Below the pieces are notes generated by a model. It saw only the letters and a program-made list of their open reading frames with translations, ran no database searches and was not told where the DNA came from. From NCBI GenBank assembly GCA_012729395.1, contig JAAYDF010000253.1, positions 1 to 34,687 on the forward strand: 34,687 nt of DNA. The letters run 5' to 3'. Position 1 is the stretch's first letter. Each line of letters begins with the position of its first letter. The translations under genes were made by a program, and so were the position numbers. The DNA comes from Phycisphaerae bacterium. GTDB lineage: Bacteria > Planctomycetota > Phycisphaerae > UBA1845 > PWPN01. Of the stretch, positions 1-7,778 are shown in pieces.

Positions 1-1450
1 CGAACTGGTCGGTGACCCCGTCGCCGTCTTCATCCAGCGTTGAGCAGCCGTTGGCGTCAACAGGAGCTCCGGGCGCGGTGCCGGGGCAGTAGTCCGCCTG
101 GGTGGGTACGCCGTCGCCGTCGTCGTCGGCCAGCGAGCAGCCATCCTCATCGACCGGTTCGCCGGCGGCCGTGCCCAGGCAAAGGTCGAGCTGATCGGTG
201 ACCCCGTCGCCGTCTTCATCCAGCGTTGAGCAGCCGTTGGCGTCGACGGGTGCCCCTGCCGCGGTGTCGGGGCAGTAGTCGGCTTGGTTGGGTACGCCGT
301 CGCCGTCGTCATCCGCCAGCGAGCAGCCATCCGCATCGACCGGTTCGCCCGGAGCGGTGCCCAGGCACAAGTCGAACTGGTCGGTGACCCCGTCGCCGTC
401 TTCATCCAGCGTTGAGCAGCCGTTGGCGTCAACAGGAGCCCCGGGCGCGGTGCCGGGGCAGTGGTCCGCCTGGTTGGGTACGCCGTCGCCGTCGTCATCC
501 GCCAGCGAGCAGCCGTCGGCGTCAGCCGGTTCGCCCGGAGCCGTTTCCGGACACAGGTCGAGCTGGTCGGGTACCCCATCCTCGTCGGCGTCACCTACCG
601 AGCAACCGTTGACATCAACGGGCATCCCCAGGGGCGTCTCAGGGCAGAAGTCCGCCTGATTGGGTACGCCGTCATCGTCTTCGTCCGCTAAGGAACAACC
701 ATCCTCATCGACCGGTTCGCCCGTCGCCGTTCCCGGGCAGAGATCGAACTGGTCCGTGACCCCGTCGCCGTCGGCATCCAGCGTCGAACAGCCCCTCGCA
801 TCTGCGGGGGCGTCTGGCGCTGTGTTGGGGCAATGGTCTTGCTGATCCTTGACACCGTCGCCGTCGGTATCCAGCGTGGAGCACCCCTGACTGTCAACTG
901 ACGCTCCCGGTGCGGTATCCGGGCAGTAATCCTTCTGATCGGTGACGCCGTCCCCGTCAGCGTCCAGCGTGGAGCATCCGCGGGCATCGACCGGTGCGCC
1001 TGGTGCGGTGTTCGGGCAGTAGTCGAACTGGTCCGTCACCCCGTCTCCGTCGGCATCCAGGGTTGAGCAACCGCGGGTGTTCACCGGTGCGCCCGCCGCT
1101 GTGTTGGGGCAATGGTCAAACTGATCCGTCACCCCGTCGTCGTCCGAATCCAACGTCGAGCAGCCATGAGCATCAACCGGAGCACCAGCCGGTGTGTTCG
1201 GGCAGTGGTCGTGTTGGTCAGTGACATCGTCTCCATCGGCATCCAGTGTCGAGCAGCCGTAGGCGTCAACCGGCGCACCAGCCGGTGTGTCCGGGCACCA
1301 GTCGTAGCCGTCCTTGACGCCGTCGCCGTCCGTATCCAGCGTCGAACACCCGTGCAAGTCGATTGGGTCGCCCGGCGGCGTGTTGGGGCACCAGTCGTAT
1401 TGGTCGGGCACCCCGTCGCCGTCGGCGTCGGCATCGGCCGGCGCGGCCAA
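1..1450 (-). repeat. Tandem 93-bp coding repeat (type-3 repeats)
   Basis: The GCS motif recurs on the complementary strand near 42, 137, 227, 321, 413, 506, 600, 693, 787, 880, 973, 1066, 1159, 1252 and 1345, a 93-bp period. From 1 to about 560 alternate units are more alike than neighbours, giving a 186-bp higher-order period that suggests recent amplification of unit pairs. Units nearest the signal peptide are more diverged. Confidence 0.9.
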
Positions 1451-1531
1451 GCCCGGCTGCGGTCCGGCCAACACAACCAGCGCGATCACCCACAGTCCGA
1501 AAATAAACCTGAAAGCTGTCTTCCTCGGCAT
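1..1531 (-). CDS. Secreted thrombospondin type-3 repeat protein (3' end beyond the window)
   Basis: The frame stays open from an ATG at 1531 to the left edge, giving about 510 residues without a stop. It begins with a basic N-region and hydrophobic core (RKTAFRFIFGLWVIALVVLA), a clear Sec signal peptide. About fifteen copies of a 31-residue unit follow, of the form DGDGVxDQxDxCPxTxxGxPVDxxGCSTLD. This is the calcium-binding thrombospondin type-3 pattern, with two Cys per unit. Such arrays normally form rigid Ca-loaded rods or linkers in outer-membrane or surface proteins, sometimes ahead of an OmpA-like domain; any such domain would lie outside the window. Towards the left edge, units of type STLDEDGDG and SLADDDGDG alternate. 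The start is fixed by a strong Shine-Dalgarno and by the signal peptide. The gene is divergent from the rhamnosidase at 1825. Family is confident; exact role unknown. Confidence 0.85.
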   Translation of the reverse strand, partial: MPRKTAFRFIFGLWVIALVVLAGPQPGLAAPADADADGDGVPDQYDWCPNTPPGDPIDLHGCSTLDTDGDGVKDGYDWCPDTPAGAPVDAYGCSTLDADGDDVTDQHDHCPNTPAGAPVDAHGCSTLDSDDDGVTDQFDHCPNTAAGAPVNTRGCSTLDADGDGVTDQFDYCPNTAPGAPVDARGCSTLDADGDGVTDQKDYCPDTAPGASVDSQGCSTLDTDGDGVKDQQDHCPNTAPDAPADARGCSTLDADGDGVTDQFDLCPGTATGEPVDEDGCSLADEDDDGVPNQADFCPETPLGMPVDVNGCSVGDADEDGVPDQLDLCPETAPGEPADADGCSLADDDGDGVPNQADHCPGTAPGAPVDANGCSTLDEDGDGVTDQFDLCLGTAPGEPVDADGCSLADDDGDGVPNQADYCPDTAAGAPVDANGCSTLDEDGDGVTDQLDLCLGTAAGEPVDEDGCSLADDDGDGVPTQADYCPGTAPGAPVDANGCSTLDEDGDGVTDQF

Positions 1532-1536
1532 GGAAA

Positions 1537-1544
1537 CTTCCTCC
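1537..1544 (-). promoter_or_regulatory. Shine-Dalgarno fixing the start at 1531
   Basis: GGAGGAAG on the minus strand lies five bases before the ATG at 1531-1529. It is a near-ideal ribosome-binding site and selects this start for the repeat protein. Confidence 0.75.
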
Positions 1545-1721
1545 GGCAACGCGCCGTGGTTTGAGCGGCAATACACCTGAGACCATTCCGCAGCGACCCC
1601 CTCGTCGCCGTGACCACGAATCCATCGGCAGGAGCGGGTGCTCCATCCACAGCCTTTGTTTGCGGAACGGTCCCTCCGCTTTCGTCACGCCACCATCCCA
1701 AGTATATGCCCGCCCAAGCGA

Positions 1722-1760
1722 CGGGGCGGCATGGGCCTGACCACAAGCCCATGCCACCCG
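1722..1760. repeat. Hairpin-forming inverted repeat in the divergent intergenic region
   Basis: The arms GGCATGGGC (1728-1736) and GCCCATGCC (1747-1755) pair perfectly around a 10-nt loop. Pairing extends outward with one bulge to 1722 and 1760. The element lies in the 293-bp gap (1532-1824) between two divergent genes, so it does not terminate either of them. It resembles a REP-type element. Nothing else recognisable is seen in this gap. Confidence 0.6.
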
Positions 1761-1824
1761 TCGGTACATTGACGAATCACCCCAATGCCGAGTACACAAG
1801 GCATCGGCAATAAGGGAGGTATCC

Positions 1825-4659
1825 ATGGCCAGACACAGTGTGAACCGGTGGAGGTGGGCGGCAGTGGCGATCCTGGGAACGACGACGGCGGTGGCAGGGG
1901 AGCTCCAACCGACTGCCCTGCGATGCGAGTACTCGGAGAACCCACTGGGAATCGATGCGGTCCGGCCACGGTTGAGCTGGGTTCTGCTCTCCGAGGCACG
2001 GGGGCAGAACCAGACGGCATATCAGGTTCTTGCGGCCTCGACGCCGGCGGGCCTGGCCCGGGACGAGGGGGACCTGTGGGACAGCGGGAAGGTCCGCTCG
2101 GCGGAGAGTCTGGGCGTGAGCTACGCCGGGAGTGACCTTCACAGCGGGCAGCGGGTGCATTGGAAGGTCCGTGTATGGGACGGTGAGGGGCGGGTCAGTG
2201 GCTGGAGTGAACCCGCCTGGTGGGAGATGGGTTTGCTCGATCCGGCCGACTGGCAGGGGGGATGGATTGCCTCGCCCGCGGAGTATCCCCAGGAGCCCGA
2301 GGATTTCTACCGCGATGACCCTGTGCCGTTGTTTCGCCGGGAGTTCGATCTGGGCAAACCGATCCGCCGGGCGAGGGTTTACGTCAGCGGGCTGGGATAC
2401 TACGAATTGCGGCTCAACGGGAAACGTGTGGGCGACCACCTGCTGGACCCCGCGTGGACAAGCTACGGCAAGCGGGTGTTCTACTCGACCTACGACGTCA
2501 CCGAGTTACTGCAGACCGGCCGCAATGCCGTGGGGGTCATGCTGGGCAACGGCTGGTACAACCCGCTGCCCATGAAGATGTGGGGGCGGTTCAATCTGCG
2601 GGAGGCGCTTACCGTCGGCCCGCCGCGGGCCGTCGTGCAACTGGAGGTCGAGTACGAGGACGGTACCCGCCAGAGGGTCGCGACGGATACCAACTGGCGT
2701 GTGGGGCGGGGTCCAATCCTGCGCAACAGCGTATATCTAGGCGAGTTGTACGATGCTCGTCGCGAGGTGCCCGGCTGGGACATGCCTGGCTTCGATGACG
2801 GCGACTGGCCTACCGCGGTGAAGGCTGCTGGGCCGATCGGCGTGCTGCGGGCGCAGACGCAACCGCCTATCCGGGTGACCGCCAAGCTCAGGCCGGTGGC
2901 GGTGGCCCAGCCGTCGCCGGGCGTGTGCATCTTCGATATGGGCCAGAACTTCGCTGGCCGGGTCCGTCTTCGCGTCAAGGGGCCGACCGGCACGCGCGTT
3001 GCTTTGCGTTACGGCGAGCTGCTACACGCGGATGGCACGCTCAACCCGATGACCGCCGTTGCCGGCCAGATCAAACAGCCGGGCCTTGGCGGCCCTGGTG
3101 CTCCGGATGTCGCCTGGCAGGAGGACGTTTACATCCTCAAAGGGGGCGACGAGGAGATCTATGAGCCGCGGTTCACCTTTCACGGCTTCCGCTACGTCGA
3201 GGTGACGGGCTACCCCGGTCGGCCAACCATCGACGCCATCGAGGGCCAGCGGATGGGCAGCGACGTGCGGCAGGTCGGGACGTTCGCCTGCTCGCACGAG
3301 CCCTTGAACAGTCTGCAGAAGATGACCGAATGGACGCTGCTCAGCAATCTGTTCGGCGTGCAGTCGGATTGCCCGCATCGCGAGAAGTTCGGGTACGGCG
3401 GTGACATCATTGTGTCATGCGAAATGGCCATGCTCAACTTCGACATGGCGGCCTTTTATGCCAAGACGGTGCGTGACCACGCCGACGCGGCCCGTGAGAA
3501 CGGCGGCCTGACGGAGACGGCGCCGTTCGTGGGCATCGCCGACGAGGGGCTGGCTGAAGGGGTCGGCCCGATCGGCTGGGCTTCGGTTCACCCGGTGCTG
3601 CTTTGGCAGCTTCACCAGTATTACGGCGACCGCGAGCTGATGACCGAGCAGTACGAGGTCGCCAAGCGGTGGGTCGAGTTCCTGGAATCCAAGGCTCAGG
3701 ATCATCTGATCTCGGTTTGCATCGGCGACCATGAAACGCTGGCCCCCAAGACCGTTGCCCTTACCAGTACGGCGCTCTACTACCACAACGTCGATCTCGT
3801 CGCCCGCATTGCCCGCGTGCTGGGCCGAACGGCTGACGCCGAGCATTATACGGCGCTTGCCGGCGCCATCCGCGAGGCGTTCAACGCTCGCTTTCTGGAA
3901 GCCGACACGGGTCGTTATGACCTCGCGACCCAGGCGGCGCAGGCTTTCGCTCTGTACATGGATCTCGTGCCGACCGATGAGCTGCGAGGCAAATCACTGG
4001 AAGTGCTGGTGAAGGACATACTCGACGGCCACAAGGGGCACCTCAGCACGGGCATCTTCGGCACGAAGTACATGCTCGAAACTCTCACGCGGATGGGGCG
4101 TGCGGACGTGGCCTACACGTTGGTCAGCCAGGAGGACTTCCCCGGCTGGATTCACATGCTGCGTAACGGGGCGACCACTTTGTGGGAGCATTGGGAGCTC
4201 AGCGACAACGTCTACTCGCACAACCACCCGATGTTCGGCTCGGTGAGCGAGTGGTTTTACAAGGCTTTGGCGGGTATCCGGCCGGCCGACGACGCGGTGG
4301 GGTTCGATCGCGTTGTGATTCGTCCGAGCATCGTCGGCGATTTGACTTGGGCACGCGGCGCGTACGAATCGATCCGTGGCCGGGTGGCCTGCGAGTGGCG
4401 TTTGGCCGACGGCAAGCTGGAGTTGGATGTGGTCGTGCCGGTCGGGGCTACCGCGACGGTATATGTCCCGGTGCGGCCCGGCAGCCAGGTCAGCGAAAGC
4501 GGCCGACCTGTGGGCGGCGAAGCGGGGACGACTGACGGAGCGTCGGGAATCCCGGGTGTGCTGCGAACCTCGATTAGCGCACCAGGCCGCGAGGTCTATC
4601 GGTTGCTGTCCGGCGAGTACAAGTTCGTGGTCAGCGGCTGGTCCGGCGATCAACCTTGA
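1825..4659 (+). CDS. Secreted alpha-L-rhamnosidase, GH78 type
   Basis: The 944-residue product has a signal peptide (about 1-24) and the domain order of bacterial GH78 rhamnosidases, which are usually 900-1000 aa. These are an N-terminal beta domain (about 28-135), a Rhamnosid_N-like domain (about 165-340), the conserved DMGQNFAGRVR region (about 370-480), an (alpha/alpha)6 barrel (about 485-835) and a C-terminal beta domain. The barrel carries DCPHREKFGYGGD with D515, E520 and D527; this spacing matches the acidic triad of characterised GH78 enzymes. ATTLWEHWE supplies the likely second catalytic Glu (E788). It should release terminal alpha-L-rhamnose from plant or algal glycans outside the cytoplasm. 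The start has GGGAGG five bases upstream of ATG. No co-transcribed gene is evident: a 343-bp palindrome-rich gap follows. Confidence 0.93.
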   Translation: MARHSVNRWRWAAVAILGTTTAVAGELQPTALRCEYSENPLGIDAVRPRLSWVLLSEARGQNQTAYQVLAASTPAGLARDEGDLWDSGKVRSAESLGVSYAGSDLHSGQRVHWKVRVWDGEGRVSGWSEPAWWEMGLLDPADWQGGWIASPAEYPQEPEDFYRDDPVPLFRREFDLGKPIRRARVYVSGLGYYELRLNGKRVGDHLLDPAWTSYGKRVFYSTYDVTELLQTGRNAVGVMLGNGWYNPLPMKMWGRFNLREALTVGPPRAVVQLEVEYEDGTRQRVATDTNWRVGRGPILRNSVYLGELYDARREVPGWDMPGFDDGDWPTAVKAAGPIGVLRAQTQPPIRVTAKLRPVAVAQPSPGVCIFDMGQNFAGRVRLRVKGPTGTRVALRYGELLHADGTLNPMTAVAGQIKQPGLGGPGAPDVAWQEDVYILKGGDEEIYEPRFTFHGFRYVEVTGYPGRPTIDAIEGQRMGSDVRQVGTFACSHEPLNSLQKMTEWTLLSNLFGVQSDCPHREKFGYGGDIIVSCEMAMLNFDMAAFYAKTVRDHADAARENGGLTETAPFVGIADEGLAEGVGPIGWASVHPVLLWQLHQYYGDRELMTEQYEVAKRWVEFLESKAQDHLISVCIGDHETLAPKTVALTSTALYYHNVDLVARIARVLGRTADAEHYTALAGAIREAFNARFLEADTGRYDLATQAAQAFALYMDLVPTDELRGKSLEVLVKDILDGHKGHLSTGIFGTKYMLETLTRMGRADVAYTLVSQEDFPGWIHMLRNGATTLWEHWELSDNVYSHNHPMFGSVSEWFYKALAGIRPADDAVGFDRVVIRPSIVGDLTWARGAYESIRGRVACEWRLADGKLELDVVVPVGATATVYVPVRPGSQVSESGRPVGGEAGTTDGASGIPGVLRTSISAPGREVYRLLSGEYKFVVSGWSGDQP

Positions 4660-4673
4660 CCGTGGACGGATCT

Positions 4674-4776
4674 CAGAAAAATGGTGTCAGGATGATTTTT
4701 CCGGGACGAGCCGCCCGTTGGTTTTCCGCAACCGCTTCCGCGGCCCCGGAAAAATCATCCTGACACCATTTTTCTG
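4674..4776. repeat. Perfect 32-bp-arm palindrome (REP-like / terminator-like)
   Basis: Positions 4674-4705 and 4745-4776 are exact reverse complements over 32 bases, around a 39-nt loop (4706-4744). Each arm contains GGTGTCAGGA (4683-4692 and its complement at 4758-4767), which recurs at 34058-34067. The loop contains CCGCAACCGCTTCC (4726-4739), which recurs in the inverted repeat at 26284-26297. The element starts 14 bases after the rhamnosidase stop and ends in a T-run, so it could act as its terminator. The perfect arms suggest a recent or maintained mobile-type repeat. Confidence 0.9.
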
Positions 4777-4848
4777 CTGGCTTGCTGGTTCGTGGGGCTG
4801 GCGTGTAAGCTGGTGTGGTGAGGCAGAGTTGCCGCATCTTCGCGAGCT

Positions 4849-4908
4849 CCTGTTTAGCGGTGCCGCTTGCGGTGTCGCGTCGTGTCGCAAGCGACACGGC
4901 TAAACAGG
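4849..4908. repeat. Imperfect 23-bp inverted repeat
   Basis: Arms 4849-4871 and 4886-4908 match at 21 of 23 positions when one is reverse-complemented, with a 14-nt loop. The outer ends are CCTGTTTAGC and GCTAAACAGG. It is a second palindrome type in the rhamnosidase-oxidoreductase gap, REP-like in appearance. Confidence 0.75.
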
Positions 4909-4910
4909 CG

Positions 4911-4948
4911 AGGCAGCGTAACTTGCGCAAGGCAGCGTAACTTGCGCA
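4911..4948. repeat. 19-bp tandem duplication
   Basis: The unit AGGCAGCGTAACTTGCGCA occurs twice back to back (4911-4929 and 4930-4948), with a degenerate third start (AGACAACGTG). It lies 54 bp upstream of the oxidoreductase ATG and could be a regulatory direct repeat or slippage product. Confidence 0.8.
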
Positions 4949-5002
4949 AGACAACGTGATTGGTGAGAGGCGACATAACCTGAGAACTATGGAGATCATT
5001 CG

Positions 5003-6361
5003 ATGAGTCGTATCACTCGACGACGGTTCCTGAATCAATCCATCGCATCCGTGGGAGCGGTTGGGGGAGTCGCTGCCGCGGTTCGGGCCGTTTCGCCGAT
5101 CCCGGTGACGGCCGCAGCCCGCAGCTCGATTCTCGGGGCCAATGAGCGTATTCGCTTCGCCGTGGTGGGAACCGGCGGCCAGGGCCGACACGACATGCTC
5201 ACCTTCTTCAAGTACGACAACCAGAACCTCGAATGCCCGCTCATCTGCGACGTGGACGACGGCATGCTGGCCAAGACGGTCGAAGCCCTCGAGAAGGCGG
5301 GCAAGAAGCGGCCCGAGATCGTCAAGGATTTTCGGCAAGCGTGCGAGCACAAGGATATCGACGTGGTGCTGGTGGCTACGCCCGACCATTGGCATCCGCT
5401 GATGACCATTGCGGCTTGCGAGGCGGGCAAGGATGTCTACTGCGAGAAGCCCCTGGCCAACAGTATCGGCGAGGGCAAGGTCATGGTCGATGTCGCCCGC
5501 AGGACCCATCGCGTCGTGCAGATGGGCACGCAGTGGCGCACGAGCCGGCATCACGCGGAGGCGGTCGAGTACGTCCAGTCGGGCAAGCTTGGCAAGGTGC
5601 GGCTGGTGCGTTGCTGGGCGGCCCTGGCCTGGTTCCCCAGTATCGGCAAGGTGGCCGACGCCCCGGTGCCGGCGGGTGTGGATTACGACATGTGGCTGGG
5701 GCCGGCCCCCTTGCGGCCGTTTAATCCCGCACGCTTCCACTTCACCTTCCGCTGGTTCTGGGATTACGCCGGCGGGCTCATGACCGATTGGGGCGTCCAC
5801 CTGCTCAACATCGCCCTGTGGGCCATGAAGGCCCAAACGCCGATCCGCGTCGCTTCCACCGGCGGCAAGTACGTCTTCGACGACAGTGCCGAGACGCCCG
5901 ACACCCAGTGCACGCTGTTCGACTACGGTGATTTCACGCTCATCTGGGAACACCAGGCGGGCACCGGCCACGGGCCCAACGGCCGCGAGCACGGTATGGC
6001 TTTCTATGGTACAAACGGCACGCTGACCGTCGACGCCGACGGCTGGCAGGTTGTGCCCGAGGAGAAGAAGAAGCAGGAGTTCCCCGCCATCCAGAAAAAG
6101 CGCGAGGACGACCCGGAACTGTGCCGTGTTCGCCTGGTGGGCGACTTCATCGAGTGCACGCGGACGCGTAAGCGGCCCGCCCAGGATATCGAGCTTGGCC
6201 AGCACGTCACCGCCGTTGCTCATCTGGGCAACCTGGCTCTGCGTACCGGCCGATCCATCGAGTACGATGCCGCCAACATGCGGGTCATCGGCAACGATGA
6301 GGCCAGCCGCATGGTGACCGCCGCCTACCGCGGCCCGTGGAAGCTGCCGACGACGCCCTGA
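5003..6361 (+). CDS. Tat-exported Gfo/Idh/MocA family oxidoreductase
   Basis: The 452-residue product starts with a twin-arginine signal (TRRRFLNQS, then an Ala/Val-rich stretch to about residue 38), so it is exported folded. A Rossmann domain follows: VVGTGGQGRHD (about 51-61) is the dinucleotide loop and CEKPLANS carries the family EKP motif (E148-K149-P150), whose Lys acts in catalysis. The C-terminal alpha/beta domain includes FRWFWDYAGGLMTDWGVHLLN, typical of planctomycete members. The family oxidises or reduces sugars, inositols and related polyols with a bound nicotinamide cofactor; the substrate cannot be read from sequence. A modest GGAG lies upstream of the ATG. It sits beside the rhamnosidase, but the repeat-rich gap argues against a simple operon. 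Confidence 0.9.
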   Translation: MSRITRRRFLNQSIASVGAVGGVAAAVRAVSPIPVTAAARSSILGANERIRFAVVGTGGQGRHDMLTFFKYDNQNLECPLICDVDDGMLAKTVEALEKAGKKRPEIVKDFRQACEHKDIDVVLVATPDHWHPLMTIAACEAGKDVYCEKPLANSIGEGKVMVDVARRTHRVVQMGTQWRTSRHHAEAVEYVQSGKLGKVRLVRCWAALAWFPSIGKVADAPVPAGVDYDMWLGPAPLRPFNPARFHFTFRWFWDYAGGLMTDWGVHLLNIALWAMKAQTPIRVASTGGKYVFDDSAETPDTQCTLFDYGDFTLIWEHQAGTGHGPNGREHGMAFYGTNGTLTVDADGWQVVPEEKKKQEFPAIQKKREDDPELCRVRLVGDFIECTRTRKRPAQDIELGQHVTAVAHLGNLALRTGRSIEYDAANMRVIGNDEASRMVTAAYRGPWKLPTTP

Positions 6362-6445
6362 TCCGCTCGCCGCTTTCTGCCTTGAGCCGCGTGCGGCCTG
6401 GCTTGGCGGGGTGGCGGCATCACACATGATGGAGCGTTCACCGGC

Positions 6446-7438
6446 ATGGGCCAGGATTGTGCCACGGGTGCCTCGCCGTTCTGTTTCGCCTGCGGCTACA
6501 GCATGGTCGGGCTGGAGTTGCCGCGGCCCTGCCCGGAGTGCGGGGTTCTTGTCGATCCGCCTGCCCAGGTGGAGGCCGCCCGCCGTTGGGCTGTCGGTCG
6601 CGGACCCTGGTGGTGGTTGCTCCGTCGATCGCGTACTGTCCCCCCAGCACTGCTGTACGTCCTCACGGACCCCGTCTCAATCAGGGTGGCCCGCCGACGG
6701 GCTTTCCTCGCCCTCTGGCTGCCAGCCATTCTCACGGCACTCGTGGTGTTTATGGGCTCCGCCATCGTCGTGGATTACGAGGTGACCATCCGTTACCACT
6801 TGGCCGGGCAACTTGATGCTCCCCCTGTGTACACTGAGACGAAAACACGGTCGGAACGCCTTTTTCACTTCAACTTCTACTTGGATGGGCTTTTTATGCC
6901 CGCGAATTGGGTTCCACAGGAAGGTTCCCCGGAGAATCGATCCATCCGCATCGAGCGGCCTGCCGCCCCCGATCCTTTGGCCGCAATCCTGGGAGGTCTA
7001 CCCTTCTTCGCTCTCGGCCTCGCGTATGCTCCGGGCTGGTGTCTCCTTATTCTGCTGGCTCGCAGACGCGGGCGACGGCGAGCATGCTCCGATTCGGGCG
7101 TGGCCGCCAAAACCGCGATCAGAACGCTCAGTCTGCCAGGTGCGTTCGCTGCTTGGCTGTGGCTGATCTTCGTGCTCGCGTTCGGCATGGGGTCGTGTCC
7201 GCCGTTCTCCGAGGCCCCGGCAGGAGGCAGCGTCCTCGCGGTTTTGGCAGGCACGGCCATTACCGTTTACGCGGTCACGATGTGCCTGGGATGGTGGCGA
7301 TTGGTGCACCTGGACAGGGCGGACAAAGTTTTCCCCGCTCGTGCCGTACTGGCGCTGATACTCATGCTCATGAGCCTGGCCGGCTCGATCGCCTCGGTCT
7401 GGCTGCTCGTGACGATGGGTAATGCTCTTGATTGGTGA
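6446..7438 (+). CDS. Zinc-ribbon multi-pass membrane protein of unknown function
   Basis: The 330-residue product has an N-terminal four-cysteine knuckle (C13-x2-C16 ... C29-x2-C32, CFACGYSMVGL then CPECG), a treble-clef or zinc-ribbon pattern. About five hydrophobic segments follow, near residues 88-112, 178-205, 231-252, 262-285 and 298-326. A CxxCGYxLxGLxxxxxCPECG head on a membrane protein is, from general knowledge, common in Planctomycetes but without an assigned role. The start has GGAG about eleven bases upstream. It lies 84 bp after the oxidoreductase and may be read through from it. No enzymatic motif is seen. Confidence 0.8.
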   Translation: MGQDCATGASPFCFACGYSMVGLELPRPCPECGVLVDPPAQVEAARRWAVGRGPWWWLLRRSRTVPPALLYVLTDPVSIRVARRRAFLALWLPAILTALVVFMGSAIVVDYEVTIRYHLAGQLDAPPVYTETKTRSERLFHFNFYLDGLFMPANWVPQEGSPENRSIRIERPAAPDPLAAILGGLPFFALGLAYAPGWCLLILLARRRGRRRACSDSGVAAKTAIRTLSLPGAFAAWLWLIFVLAFGMGSCPPFSEAPAGGSVLAVLAGTAITVYAVTMCLGWWRLVHLDRADKVFPARAVLALILMLMSLAGSIASVWLLVTMGNALDW

Positions 7439-7728
7439 GCCTACCGTGCCAGTGCTCCGTCGCGTCTGCCGTGGCGGTCATCGACCCGCTGAAGCGTGAA
7501 TTCTGGGATAACTGGTCATGACAAGTTGCGGTGTCCCGGCTCGCCGCTGATGGGGCGCCGGTTCCGGGGGCAGGTTGGTTCATGTCGGGATCGGGTTAAC
7601 CTAATCTTATTATTCGCAACTACTTCGAATCGTTTCGTATCATCCGAAATGAAGCAGGGCGTGTTGGCGGGTATCGTGCTCGCTGCGCGGAGGAGGCGTT
7701 GCGTGCCGTCATATCCGCGGCAGGGACA
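7439..7728. other. Intergenic stretch without a recognisable gene
   Basis: No plausible coding frame is seen. An AT-richer island at about 7590-7655 contains TTTCG...CGAAA half-sites but no convincing promoter. The regulatory signals next to the regulator are listed separately. Confidence 0.5.
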
Positions 7729-7771
7729 AATGTAATGACCTATTGCATTGCTTGTTGTGATGTGTTATTGT
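7729..7771 (+). promoter_or_regulatory. Predicted promoter with overlapping operator for the GntR/LacI regulator
   Basis: TTGCAT (7743-7748), a 17-base spacer and TATTGT (7766-7771) form a sigma-70-like promoter. An imperfect palindrome, AATGTAAT-5-ATTGCATT (7729-7749, 7 of 8 pairs), overlaps the -35 box, as expected for an autorepressor site. Initiation about seven bases after the -10 would fall at the ATG at 7779. Prediction from sequence only. Confidence 0.4.
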
Positions 7772-7778
7772 GACGCTT

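Noticed and set aside
1-1450. CRISPR-like regular repeats
   Set aside because: The 93-bp units are contiguous and coding, with no unique spacers, and translate into type-3 repeats.
4673-6427. 584-aa open frame on the minus strand
   Set aside because: It lies antisense to the Gfo/Idh/MocA gene and reads through both arms of the palindrome. It has no family resemblance, and high GC explains the open frame.
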